Source: Magnetospirillum sp. SS-4
GTDB lineage: Bacteria; Pseudomonadota; Alphaproteobacteria; Rhodospirillales; Magnetospirillaceae
Assembly (NCBI RefSeq): GCF_902729425.1
Contig: NZ_CACVCH010000125.1
Location: 1-64,000 of the forward strand
DNA length: 64,000 bases
Direction of reading: 5' to 3'
Shown: positions 11,791 through 19,000 of the stretch, piece by piece
How the letters are laid out: each line of letters starts with the position of its first letter
Numbering within the stretch: the stretch's first letter is position 1
The notes under the pieces: generated by a model
What the model saw: only the letters and a program-made list of their open reading frames with translations
What the model was told of the DNA's origin: nothing
Databases searched by the model: none
Program-made: the position numbers and the translations under genes

Positions 11791-13245
11791 ATGCCGCCCC
11801 GTGATCTGCTGATCGAACGCCTGCACGACCTCCAGGACCGCCATGGCGGGCTGTATCCCCGCGATCTCGATGCGCTGGCGGCGGAGTTCGCCCTGGCGCC
11901 GTCCGAGGTGTTCGAGACCGCCAGCTTCTACGCCCATTTCCGCCTGCTGAAGGAGGACGAGGCACCGCCGGCAGCGGTGGTCCGGGTCTGTCGCGGCCCG
12001 GCCTGCGAGATGCGGGGCGCGGCGATCGTGGCGTGCGACTGGGCGGCCAAGGCCCATGTCGAGGATCACCCCTGCCTGGGACGCTGCGACCACGCCCCGG
12101 CGATCCTGGTGGAGACCCCGCGGACGGCAACCGCCTCCGGCCATGGCTATCTCCTGCTCGGCCGCTGCCGTTCAGGCGGCCTGAACCGCGAGGCGGCGCA
12201 GGCCGAGCTGGAGGCCGCCGGCCTGCGCGGCATGGGTGGCGCCGGCTTTCCCACCGCCCGCAAATGGCGGACGGTGGCGGGGCATCCGGGACCGCGCTTC
12301 GTGGTGGTCAATGCCGACGAGGGCGAGCCCGGCACCTTCAAGGACCGTCATTTCCTCGAAACCGCCCCGGCCCGCGTGCTGGAGGGCGCCCTGATCGCCG
12401 CCTGGGTGGTGGAGGCCGAGGCGGTCTATCTCTATCTGCGGGACGAATACCCCCATATCCGCGCACAGTTGATGGCCGAGATCGCGGCGCTGCCGCCGGG
12501 GCTGCCGCCGGTTCACCTGCGGCGCGGCGCCGGCGCCTATGTCTGCGGCGAGGAATCGGCGCTGATCGAAAGCCTGGAGGGCAAGCGCGGCCTGCCGCGC
12601 CAGCGCCCGCCCTATGTGGCCGAGGCCGGGCTGTTCGGCCGCCCCACCCTGGTCAACAATGTCGAGACGCTCTACTGGGTGTGCGAGATTCTCGACAAGG
12701 GGGCTGCGTGGTTCGCCGACCACGGCCGCCACGGCCATTCGGGGCTCCGCGCCTATTCGGTGTCGGGCCGGGTGAAGCATCCCGGCGTCAGGATCGCCCC
12801 CAACGGCATCACCATCACCGAGCTGATCGACGAATTCTGCGGCGGCATGGAGGACGGGCACAGCCTTGCCGCCTATCTGCCCGGCGGCGCCTCGGGCGGT
12901 TTCCTGCCGGCCCACATCACCCCGCCGCTGGCGTTCGGCGCCATCGAGGACCATGGCGGCTTCATCGGTTCGGCCGCGGTGACGGTGTTTTCCCAGGCCG
13001 ACGATCTTAGGGCGGCGGCGGCCGGCCTCGCCCGCTTCTTCGCCCACGAAAGCTGCGGCCAGTGCACGCCGTGCCGGCTGGGAACGGCGCGGGCGGCGGA
13101 GATTCTGGACCGGCCGGACTGGGACATTGACCTGCTGGGCGAGCTTGCCCATGTGATGCGCGAGGCATCCATCTGCGGTCTGGGCCAGGCGGCCCCCAAT
13201 GTCTGGCAAAGTCTGGTCCGCCATTTCCCCGAGGTGGTCCGATGA
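11791..13245 (+). CDS. fdsB: NAD-dependent formate dehydrogenase, fused gamma-beta subunit (NuoE-NuoF type)
   Basis: The diaphorase half of a soluble NAD-linked formate dehydrogenase: it takes electrons from the molybdenum subunit and reduces NAD. The 484 residues combine two normally separate proteins. Residues 1-125 are a thioredoxin-like NuoE/FdsG domain with the [2Fe-2S] ligands CRGPAC and CLGRC. Residues 140-484 are a NuoF/FdsB domain with the FMN site GMGGAGFPTARKW, the NADH site GAYVCGEESALIESLEG and the [4Fe-4S] motif ESCGQCTPCRLG. Its stop overlaps the start of the alpha-subunit gene (ATGA). The nearby boxC product releases formate, its likely substrate source. Confidence 0.88.
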   Translation: MPPRDLLIERLHDLQDRHGGLYPRDLDALAAEFALAPSEVFETASFYAHFRLLKEDEAPPAAVVRVCRGPACEMRGAAIVACDWAAKAHVEDHPCLGRCDHAPAILVETPRTATASGHGYLLLGRCRSGGLNREAAQAELEAAGLRGMGGAGFPTARKWRTVAGHPGPRFVVVNADEGEPGTFKDRHFLETAPARVLEGALIAAWVVEAEAVYLYLRDEYPHIRAQLMAEIAALPPGLPPVHLRRGAGAYVCGEESALIESLEGKRGLPRQRPPYVAEAGLFGRPTLVNNVETLYWVCEILDKGAAWFADHGRHGHSGLRAYSVSGRVKHPGVRIAPNGITITELIDEFCGGMEDGHSLAAYLPGGASGGFLPAHITPPLAFGAIEDHGGFIGSAAVTVFSQADDLRAAAAGLARFFAHESCGQCTPCRLGTARAAEILDRPDWDIDLLGELAHVMREASICGLGQAAPNVWQSLVRHFPEVVR

Positions 13246-15899
13246 CCCGCTTCACCCTTGACGGCGCCGAGGTCGAGGCCCAACCCGGCGAGACCATCTG
13301 GGCGGTGTCCAAGCGCCTGGGCCGGCTGATTCCCCATCTCTGCCACGGCGACCGCGACGGCTTGAACGCCGACGGCAATTGCCGCGCCTGCGTCGTCGCC
13401 ATCGAGGGCGAGCGCGCCCTGGCGCCGTCCTGCCGCCGTCTCCCCACCGCCGGCATGGTGGTCTCGACCAATGCCGAGCGGGAAGACAAGGCGCGGCGGA
13501 TGGTGTTCGAGCTGCTGTGGGCGGACCAGCCCGAGGACAGCCATTTCCGCCGCATGGCGACGCGGGCCGGGGTGACGGGCAGCCGCTTCACCCCCGCCCC
13601 GGCGATCCCCGAGGACCGCAGCCACCCCGCCATCGCGGTCAGGCTGGATGCCTGCATCCACTGCACCCTTTGCCTGCGCGCCTGCCGCGATATCCAGGGC
13701 AACGACGTCATCGGCATGAAGGGGCGGGGCGGCAGCCAGCGCATCGTGTTCGACCAGGACATGCCCATGGGGCGAAGCTCCTGCGTCGGCTGCGGCGAAT
13801 GCGTCCAGGCCTGCCCCACCGGCGCCCTGCTGCCGGCCTCCAACCGCCTTGCCAAACGGGCGGTGGACAGTTTGTGCCCCTATTGCGGGGTGGGCTGCCG
13901 GGTGCGCTACCACGTCGACGGCGATTCCATCGCGCGGGCGGAAGGCCTGGATGGCGAGGCCAACCACTTCCGCCTCTGCGTCAAGGGCCGCTTCGGCTTC
14001 GATTACGGCCGCCATCGCCACCGTTTGACCAAGCCGCTGATCCGCAAGGCGGGCGCGCCGAAGGAGCCGCTCGACCCCGCCGACCCGCTTTCCCATTTCC
14101 GCGAGGCCAGTTGGGACGAGGCGCTGGATTTCGCCGCCGCCGGGCTGCGGCGGTTGAGGGACAACCAACAACTGGCCGGATTGGGGTCGGCCAAGGGCTC
14201 CAACGAGGAGGCCTATCTGTTCCAGAAGCTGGTGCGCGCCGGCTTTCGCACCAACAACGTCGATCATTGCACCCGGCTGTGCCATGCCTCGTCGGTGGCG
14301 GCGCTGCTGGAAGGCATCGGCTCGGGCGCCGTCACCGCCCCGGTGGCCGAGGTCGCCAACGCCGAGGTCATCCTGGTGATCGGCGCCAATCCCACCGCCA
14401 ATCATCCGGTGGCGGCCAGCTTCATCAAGAACGCGGTCAGGACCGGCGCCCGGCTGGTGGTGATCGACCCCAGGGGCCAAGCGTTGGACCGCTTCGCCGC
14501 CCATTCCCTGCGCTTCACGTCGGGGACCGACGTGGCGCTGCTCAACGCCATGCTGCATGTGATCGTGGCGGAAGGCCTGCACGACGCCGATTTCGTCGCA
14601 TCGCGCACCACCGGCTTCGAGGCGCTGGCCGAGCACGTCATGGCCTATGCCCCCGACGCCATGGCGCCCCTGTGCGGCATCGAAGCCGACACCATCCGCG
14701 AGGTGGCCCGGCTGTTCGCCAAGGCCGGCTCGGCCATGATCCTGTGGGGCATGGGGGTGTCGCAGCACAGCCACGGCACCGACAATGTCCGCGCCCTGAT
14801 CGCGCTCGCCCTGCTGTGCGGCCATGTGGGCAAGCCCGGCAGCGGCCTGCACCCCTTGCGCGGCCAGAACAACGTCCAGGGCGCGTCCGATGCCGGCCTG
14901 ATCCCGATGATGCTGCCCGATTACCGCCGAGTCGGCGATGACGGGCACCGCCATCGGTTCGAGGCCACCTGGGGCGTCGAATTGGACCCCAATCCCGGAC
15001 TGACCGTGGTCGAGATGATGCACGCCGCCCTGGCCGGTCGAATCAGGGGCATGTACGTGATGGGCGAGAATCCCGCCATGTCGGACCCCGACCTTGCCCA
15101 TGCCCGCGCCGCCCTGGCCAAGCTGGAACATCTGGTGGTCCAGGACATCTTCCTGACCGAGACCGCCATGCTGGCCGACGTGGTTCTGCCGGCCGGCGTC
15201 TTCGCCGAGAAGACCGGAACCTTCACCAACACCGACCGCCATGTCCAGATGGGGCGCCAGGTGTTGAGCCCACCCGGCGACGCCCGCCAGGATCTGTGGA
15301 TCATCCAGGAGATCGCCCGCCGTCTGGGGCTGGCCTGGGATTACGACGGCCCCGCCGCCGTGTTCGCCGAAATGGCGGCGCTGATGCCGTCGCTGGCCGG
15401 CATCACCTGGGACCGGCTGGAGACCGAGGGCGGCCTTACCTATCCCGCCGGCAAGGCCATCCTGTTCGGCGAGAGCTTTCCCACCGATGACGGCAAGGCC
15501 CGTCTGGTGCCGGCCTCGGGCATCGCGCCGGCCGAGCTGGCCGACGCCGATTATCCCTTCATCCTCACCACCGGCCGGGTGCTGGAGCACTGGCACACCG
15601 GCTCCATGACCCGGCGCTCGGCGGTGCTGGACGCGCTCAGGCCCGAGGCCGAGATCACCGTCAATCCCGACGACCTGCGGGCGCTGGGCATCGCCGAGGG
15701 GGGGATGGCGCGCATGGAAAGCCGGCGCGGCGCGATCGAGGCCATGGCCCGCGCCGACGCCCGCCTGCCCCGCGGACTGGTGTTCATGGCCTTCTGCTAT
15801 GGCGAGGCCGCCGCCAATATGCTCACCAATCCGGTGCTGGACCCGGTCGCCAAGATTCCGGAACTGAAGGTATCCGCCGTGCGCCTTCATGCATTATAA
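13242..15899 (+). CDS. fdsA: NAD-dependent formate dehydrogenase, catalytic alpha subunit
   Basis: The molybdopterin subunit that oxidises formate to CO2. The 885 residues contain, in order: an N-terminal [2Fe-2S] domain (CHGD...NCRACVV...SC), two ferredoxin-type clusters (CIHCTLCLRAC and CVGCGECVQACP), the [4Fe-4S] motif of the Mo-bisMGD domain (LCPYCGVGC), and the Mo-ligand cysteine region VDHCTRLCHASSV near residue 345. The C-terminal MGD-binding domain (TTGRVLEHWHTGSMTRR) is intact. It is coupled to fdsB by a 4-base overlap. I see no fdhD/fdsC or fdsD gene beside it. The stop codon lies inside the palindrome of the next regulatory region. Confidence 0.93.
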   Translation: MTRFTLDGAEVEAQPGETIWAVSKRLGRLIPHLCHGDRDGLNADGNCRACVVAIEGERALAPSCRRLPTAGMVVSTNAEREDKARRMVFELLWADQPEDSHFRRMATRAGVTGSRFTPAPAIPEDRSHPAIAVRLDACIHCTLCLRACRDIQGNDVIGMKGRGGSQRIVFDQDMPMGRSSCVGCGECVQACPTGALLPASNRLAKRAVDSLCPYCGVGCRVRYHVDGDSIARAEGLDGEANHFRLCVKGRFGFDYGRHRHRLTKPLIRKAGAPKEPLDPADPLSHFREASWDEALDFAAAGLRRLRDNQQLAGLGSAKGSNEEAYLFQKLVRAGFRTNNVDHCTRLCHASSVAALLEGIGSGAVTAPVAEVANAEVILVIGANPTANHPVAASFIKNAVRTGARLVVIDPRGQALDRFAAHSLRFTSGTDVALLNAMLHVIVAEGLHDADFVASRTTGFEALAEHVMAYAPDAMAPLCGIEADTIREVARLFAKAGSAMILWGMGVSQHSHGTDNVRALIALALLCGHVGKPGSGLHPLRGQNNVQGASDAGLIPMMLPDYRRVGDDGHRHRFEATWGVELDPNPGLTVVEMMHAALAGRIRGMYVMGENPAMSDPDLAHARAALAKLEHLVVQDIFLTETAMLADVVLPAGVFAEKTGTFTNTDRHVQMGRQVLSPPGDARQDLWIIQEIARRLGLAWDYDGPAAVFAEMAALMPSLAGITWDRLETEGGLTYPAGKAILFGESFPTDDGKARLVPASGIAPAELADADYPFILTTGRVLEHWHTGSMTRRSAVLDALRPEAEITVNPDDLRALGIAEGGMARMESRRGAIEAMARADARLPRGLVFMAFCYGEAAANMLTNPVLDPVAKIPELKVSAVRLHAL

Positions 15900-15937
15900 T
15901 GCTTCTAAGGTCGGGGTGCGCGGTGCTATAGTGCATT
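15890..15937 (+). promoter_or_regulatory. TGCA-type operator region and candidate promoter before the box genes
   Basis: TGCA-TTATAA-TGCT (15890-15903) overlaps the fdsA stop codon and includes a perfect 12-base palindrome. A second site, CTATAGTGCA (15926-15935), contains the -10-like TATAGT at 15927-15932. The same CTATAG core recurs in the perfect palindrome before boxC (18949-18962). TGCA repeats are the type of operator described for the BzdR/BoxR benzoyl-CoA-responsive repressors; that link is inference. No good -35 box is visible. Confidence 0.5.
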
Positions 15938-15963
15938 AAATCAAACCGACAGGAGCATCCGCC

Positions 15964-16434
15964 GTGTCCAAATCCGCATTCCAGGCGCTGGTGGCGCAGG
16001 TGACCTCGGCCATCGCCGGCCGGCCGGTGAATTCCGATCTGCGCGGCCTGCTTCAGACGACGTTTCCGCCCGAGGGCGAGGTGTTCCGGGCCATCGAGGC
16101 CGCCTGCCGCCAGGGGGTGACGGACGGCTGGATGTGCGAGCGGGAACATGGCGGCATCCGCTACGGCCGGGTGGTGGAGGCCTGCCCCGAACTGGCGGGC
16201 TATTCCATCGACGTGGTTCACATGACCGACGTGGCCGGGCCGCATCACCGCCACCCCGAGGGCGAGATCGACATGGTGATGCCGATTTCCGCCACCGCCC
16301 AGTTCGACGGCTCGCCCCGGGGCTGGGTGGTCTACGGCCCCGACAGCGCCCACCGGCCGACGGTGACCGGCGGAACCGCGCTGGTGCTTTACCTGCTGCC
16401 GGGCGGCAAGATCGACTTCACCCGGACCAAGTAG
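15964..16434 (+). CDS. DUF4863-type protein of the box cluster
   Basis: A 156-residue protein starting at a GTG with AGGAG about eight bases upstream. The C-terminal half is cupin-like, with GPHHRHPEGEIDMV and VVYGPDSAHRPTVTGGTAL resembling a metal-binding His/Glu set. It looks like the DUF4863 family, which I associate with 4-hydroxylaminobenzoate lyase (PnbB) and with aromatic-acid clusters. Its role in benzoyl-CoA metabolism is not established. It is the first gene after the TGCA-type sites and lies one base before the hydrolase gene, so the two are translationally linked. Confidence 0.65.
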   Translation: MSKSAFQALVAQVTSAIAGRPVNSDLRGLLQTTFPPEGEVFRAIEAACRQGVTDGWMCEREHGGIRYGRVVEACPELAGYSIDVVHMTDVAGPHHRHPEGEIDMVMPISATAQFDGSPRGWVVYGPDSAHRPTVTGGTALVLYLLPGGKIDFTRTK

Positions 16435-16435
16435 C

Positions 16436-17260
16436 ATGTGGCGCGACCACACCCACGGCCGGATCGATCTGGGCGACCAGTTCCTGGAATACAAATGGCT
16501 GCATCCCACGGCGGCGGGACGGCCCACCCTGATGCTGCTGCACGAGGGTCTGGGCTGCGTCGCCATCTGGAAAGGCTTTCCCGAAAGGCTGGCCGAGGCC
16601 ACCGGCTGCGGCGTGTTCGTCTATTCCCGCGCCGGCTACGGCAAGTCCTCTCCGGTGACGGTGCCGCGCCCCCTCACCTACATGCATCACGAGGGGCTCG
16701 ACGTGCTGCCCCGGCTGCTGGCCCATCTGGGCCTGGGCGACGTGGTGCTGGTCGGCCATTCCGACGGCGCGTCCATCAGCCTGATCCATGCCGGCGGCAC
16801 CCCGGCCGAGACGGTGCGGGGGGTGGTGGCGATGGCGCCCCATGTGATGAACGAGGAGGTCTGCGTCGCCTCCATCCGGCTGGCCAGGACCGCCTATCAG
16901 ACCGGCGATCTGCGATCCCGCCTGCTGCCGCTGCACCACGACAACGTGGATTGCGCCTTCTGGGGCTGGAACCACGCATGGCTCGATCCCGATTTCATGC
17001 GCTGGAACCTGGAGGAATACCTGCCCGGCATCCGGGTGCCGCTGATGGTCATCCAGGGCCGCGACGACGAATACGGCTCGTCGGTTCAATACGAGTCCAT
17101 CCGCGCCAAGGCCGGGGCCGGGGCCGAGGTGGTGCTGTTGGACCATTGCCGCCACTCGCCCCACAAGGACCAGCCCGAGGCGGTCCTGGCCGCCATCACC
17201 CGCTATGTCGTGTCCATTTCCGTCGCCTCACCCTTCGAGACGCTTCGCTCCTCAGGATGA
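16436..17260 (+). CDS. Alpha/beta hydrolase of the box cluster
   Basis: A 274-residue alpha/beta hydrolase: LMLLHEGLGC near the oxyanion hole, nucleophile serine in VGHSDGAS, acidic residue in IQGRDDEYG, and histidine in CRHSPHKDQ. Similar hydrolases in box clusters are suspected CoA-thioester or lactone hydrolases acting on dead-end intermediates; the substrate here is unknown. The last ten residues (SPFETLRSSG) and the stop codon are encoded by the left arm of a dispersed inverted repeat (17232-17312). The native C-terminus has therefore probably been replaced by repeat sequence. Confidence 0.82.
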   Translation: MWRDHTHGRIDLGDQFLEYKWLHPTAAGRPTLMLLHEGLGCVAIWKGFPERLAEATGCGVFVYSRAGYGKSSPVTVPRPLTYMHHEGLDVLPRLLAHLGLGDVVLVGHSDGASISLIHAGGTPAETVRGVVAMAPHVMNEEVCVASIRLARTAYQTGDLRSRLLPLHHDNVDCAFWGWNHAWLDPDFMRWNLEEYLPGIRVPLMVIQGRDDEYGSSVQYESIRAKAGAGAEVVLLDHCRHSPHKDQPEAVLAAITRYVVSISVASPFETLRSSG

Positions 17261-17312
17261 GGCCCGTCAAACTACCTCATCCTGAGGAGGCCCGCATGGG
17301 CCGTCTCGAAGG
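17232..17312. repeat. Dispersed inverted repeat element, copy 1
   Basis: Left arm 17232-17262 (CCTTCGAGACG...CTCAGGATGAGG) and right arm 17275-17312 (CCTCATCCTGAGG...CGTCTCGAAGG) are imperfect reverse complements around a 12-base spacer. The RNA would fold into a long hairpin. The same arms occur at 23404-23494. This is the CCTTCGAGACG/CTCAGGATGAGG type of intergenic repeat that is widespread in alphaproteobacterial genomes. It overlaps the hydrolase 3' end and stops 27 bases before boxD. Confidence 0.85.
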
Positions 17313-17339
17313 ATGAAGCCACCACAAGGAACCTCTCCC

Positions 17340-18854
17340 ATGATCAGACTGCAAAGCTACCTCGCCGGCCGCTGGCAGGATGGAACCGGCCCCGGAACCC
17401 CGCTGACCGACCCGGCCACCGGCGAGGTGATCGCCACCGCGTCGGGCGACGGCCTCGACATGGCCGAGGCGCTGGAGCACGGCCGATCCAGGGGCGGACC
17501 GGCACTCCGCGCCCTGACCTTCGCCGGCCGCGCCGGGCTGATCAACGCCCTGGCCGGCGTGCTGGCCGAGAACCGCGAGCGCTATAACGCCATCGCCCAG
17601 GCCAATTCCGGCAACAGCCCCGGCGACGCCGTGCTGGACGTGGACGGCGGCATCGGCACCCTGAAATATTACGCCTCGCTGGGGCGCAAGCTGGGCGAGA
17701 TTCATACCCTGGCCGAGACCGGCATGGACCAGTTGTCCAAGGACGAGAACTTCCGCGTCCTGCATCTGTGGACCACCATCCGCGGTGTGGCGGTGCATAT
17801 CAACGCCTTCAACTTCCCGTCCTGGGGGTTGTGGGAAAAGGCGGCGGTCAGCCTGCTGGCGGGAGTGCCCTTCCTGGCCAAGCCCGCCACCGCCACCTGC
17901 TGGCTGGCCCAGGAGATGGTCAAGGATATCGTTGCCGCCAAGGTGCTGCCCGACGGCGCGATCTCGCTGCTGTGCGGCGGCGGCCGCGACCTGATGGACC
18001 ATCTAAGGCCCGGCGACGTGGTCGCCTTCACCGGTTCGGCCGATACCGCCCTGATGCTGCGCTCGCATCCCAATGTGCTGGCATCCAACATCCGCTTCGC
18101 GGTGGAGGCCGATTCCCTGAACCTCTGCGCCCTGGGGCCGGATGCCGGGCCGGAGAGCGCCGAATTCGCCGCCTTCATCAAGGCCGTCACCCAGGAAATG
18201 ACCGTCAAGGCCGGCCAGAAATGCACCGCCATCCGCCGCATCCTGGTGCCCCGCGACCGGGTCGGGGCGGTGACCGGGGCGCTGGCCGCGGCGCTGGCCG
18301 ATATCCGGGTGGGGCCGCTGGTCAGCGCCGCCCAGGTCCAGGCGGCACTGGACGGACTGGCGAAACTGACGGCCGAGGCCCGGGTGGTGGCGGGCGGCGG
18401 TCCGCCGTCCGGCCGCATCCTGCCGGCCACCTTGCTGCTGTGCGACCAGCCCGAGACCGCCACGGCGGTCCACGAGGTCGAGGTGTTCGGCCCCGTCGCC
18501 ACCCTGATGCCCTATGATTCGGTGGATCAGGCCATCGCCCTGGCGCTGAAGGGCGGCGGCTCGCTGGCCGCCTCGGTGTTCTCGGGCGATGGCGGCTTCA
18601 CCGCCGCCTTCGTGCCCGCCATCGCCACCGCCCATGGCCGCGTCCTGGTGGTGGATGCCCAGGTGGCCTCCAGCCATACCGGCCACGGCGTGGTGATGCC
18701 CCAGTGCGTCCACGGCGGCCCCGGCCGGGCCGGCGGCGGCGAGGAACTGGGCGGCCTGCGCGGCCTGCGCTTCTACATGCAGCGCACCGCCGTCCAGGGC
18801 AACAGGGCGACGCTGGAATCCCTGGCGGCGGCTTCGGCTTCGGTGGCCTTGTAG
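17340..18854 (+). CDS. boxD: 3,4-dehydroadipyl-CoA semialdehyde dehydrogenase
   Basis: Oxidises the aldehyde formed by BoxC to 3,4-dehydroadipyl-CoA, using NADP in characterised homologues. It is a 504-residue aldehyde dehydrogenase of the BoxD/PaaZ-N type. The cofactor region AVHINAFNFPSWGLWEKAA is present, along with FTGSADTA, the catalytic-type glutamate in FAVEADSLN, and the nucleophilic cysteine in VKAGQKCTAIRR. HTGHGVVMPQCVHGGPGRAG is characteristic of this subgroup. I chose ATG 17340, with AAGGA upstream, because the frame above it runs into the inverted repeat. It is followed by a strong inverted repeat and a new promoter, so it may end the upstream transcript. Confidence 0.88.
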   Translation: MIRLQSYLAGRWQDGTGPGTPLTDPATGEVIATASGDGLDMAEALEHGRSRGGPALRALTFAGRAGLINALAGVLAENRERYNAIAQANSGNSPGDAVLDVDGGIGTLKYYASLGRKLGEIHTLAETGMDQLSKDENFRVLHLWTTIRGVAVHINAFNFPSWGLWEKAAVSLLAGVPFLAKPATATCWLAQEMVKDIVAAKVLPDGAISLLCGGGRDLMDHLRPGDVVAFTGSADTALMLRSHPNVLASNIRFAVEADSLNLCALGPDAGPESAEFAAFIKAVTQEMTVKAGQKCTAIRRILVPRDRVGAVTGALAAALADIRVGPLVSAAQVQAALDGLAKLTAEARVVAGGGPPSGRILPATLLLCDQPETATAVHEVEVFGPVATLMPYDSVDQAIALALKGGGSLAASVFSGDGGFTAAFVPAIATAHGRVLVVDAQVASSHTGHGVVMPQCVHGGPGRAGGGEELGGLRGLRFYMQRTAVQGNRATLESLAAASASVAL

Positions 18855-18891
18855 CGGCGGCACCGGCCGACCACATGCACGGGAGTTCATG

Positions 18892-18925
18892 AAAATACGC
18901 AATCCAGCACTGGATTGCGTATTTT
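18892..18925. terminator. Perfect 16-bp inverted repeat after boxD
   Basis: AAAATACGCAATCCAG, CA, then its exact reverse complement ending TATTTT. The A/T ends flanking a 12-bp mixed stem fit a bidirectional intrinsic terminator with a GCAC loop, which would separate boxD from the boxC promoter downstream. A dimeric-regulator operator is the alternative, because the symmetry is exact. Confidence 0.55.
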
Positions 18926-18930
18926 AGAAC

Positions 18931-18962
18931 TGGTCAAAGTCGGATTTCTGCACTATAGTGCA
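18931..18962 (+). promoter_or_regulatory. boxC promoter with overlapping TGCA palindrome
   Basis: TGGTCA, 17 bases, TATAGT gives a four-of-six -35 and a five-of-six -10 box. The -10 lies inside the perfect 14-base palindrome TGCACTATAGTGCA (18949-18962), so a protein bound there would block RNA polymerase. The transcript would start near 18966, about 35 bases before boxC. Confidence 0.6.
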
Positions 18963-19000
18963 TAAAGTCACTTCCCACCCCGAACCCGATTGGCAGGCCC

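Noticed and set aside
12873-15890. Minus-strand frame of about 1000 codons opposite fdsA
   Set aside because: Antisense to a molybdopterin enzyme with every cofactor motif intact.
17232-17312. Possible insertion sequence ends
   Set aside because: Inverted arms enclose only 12 bases, with no transposase and no target duplication that I can see.
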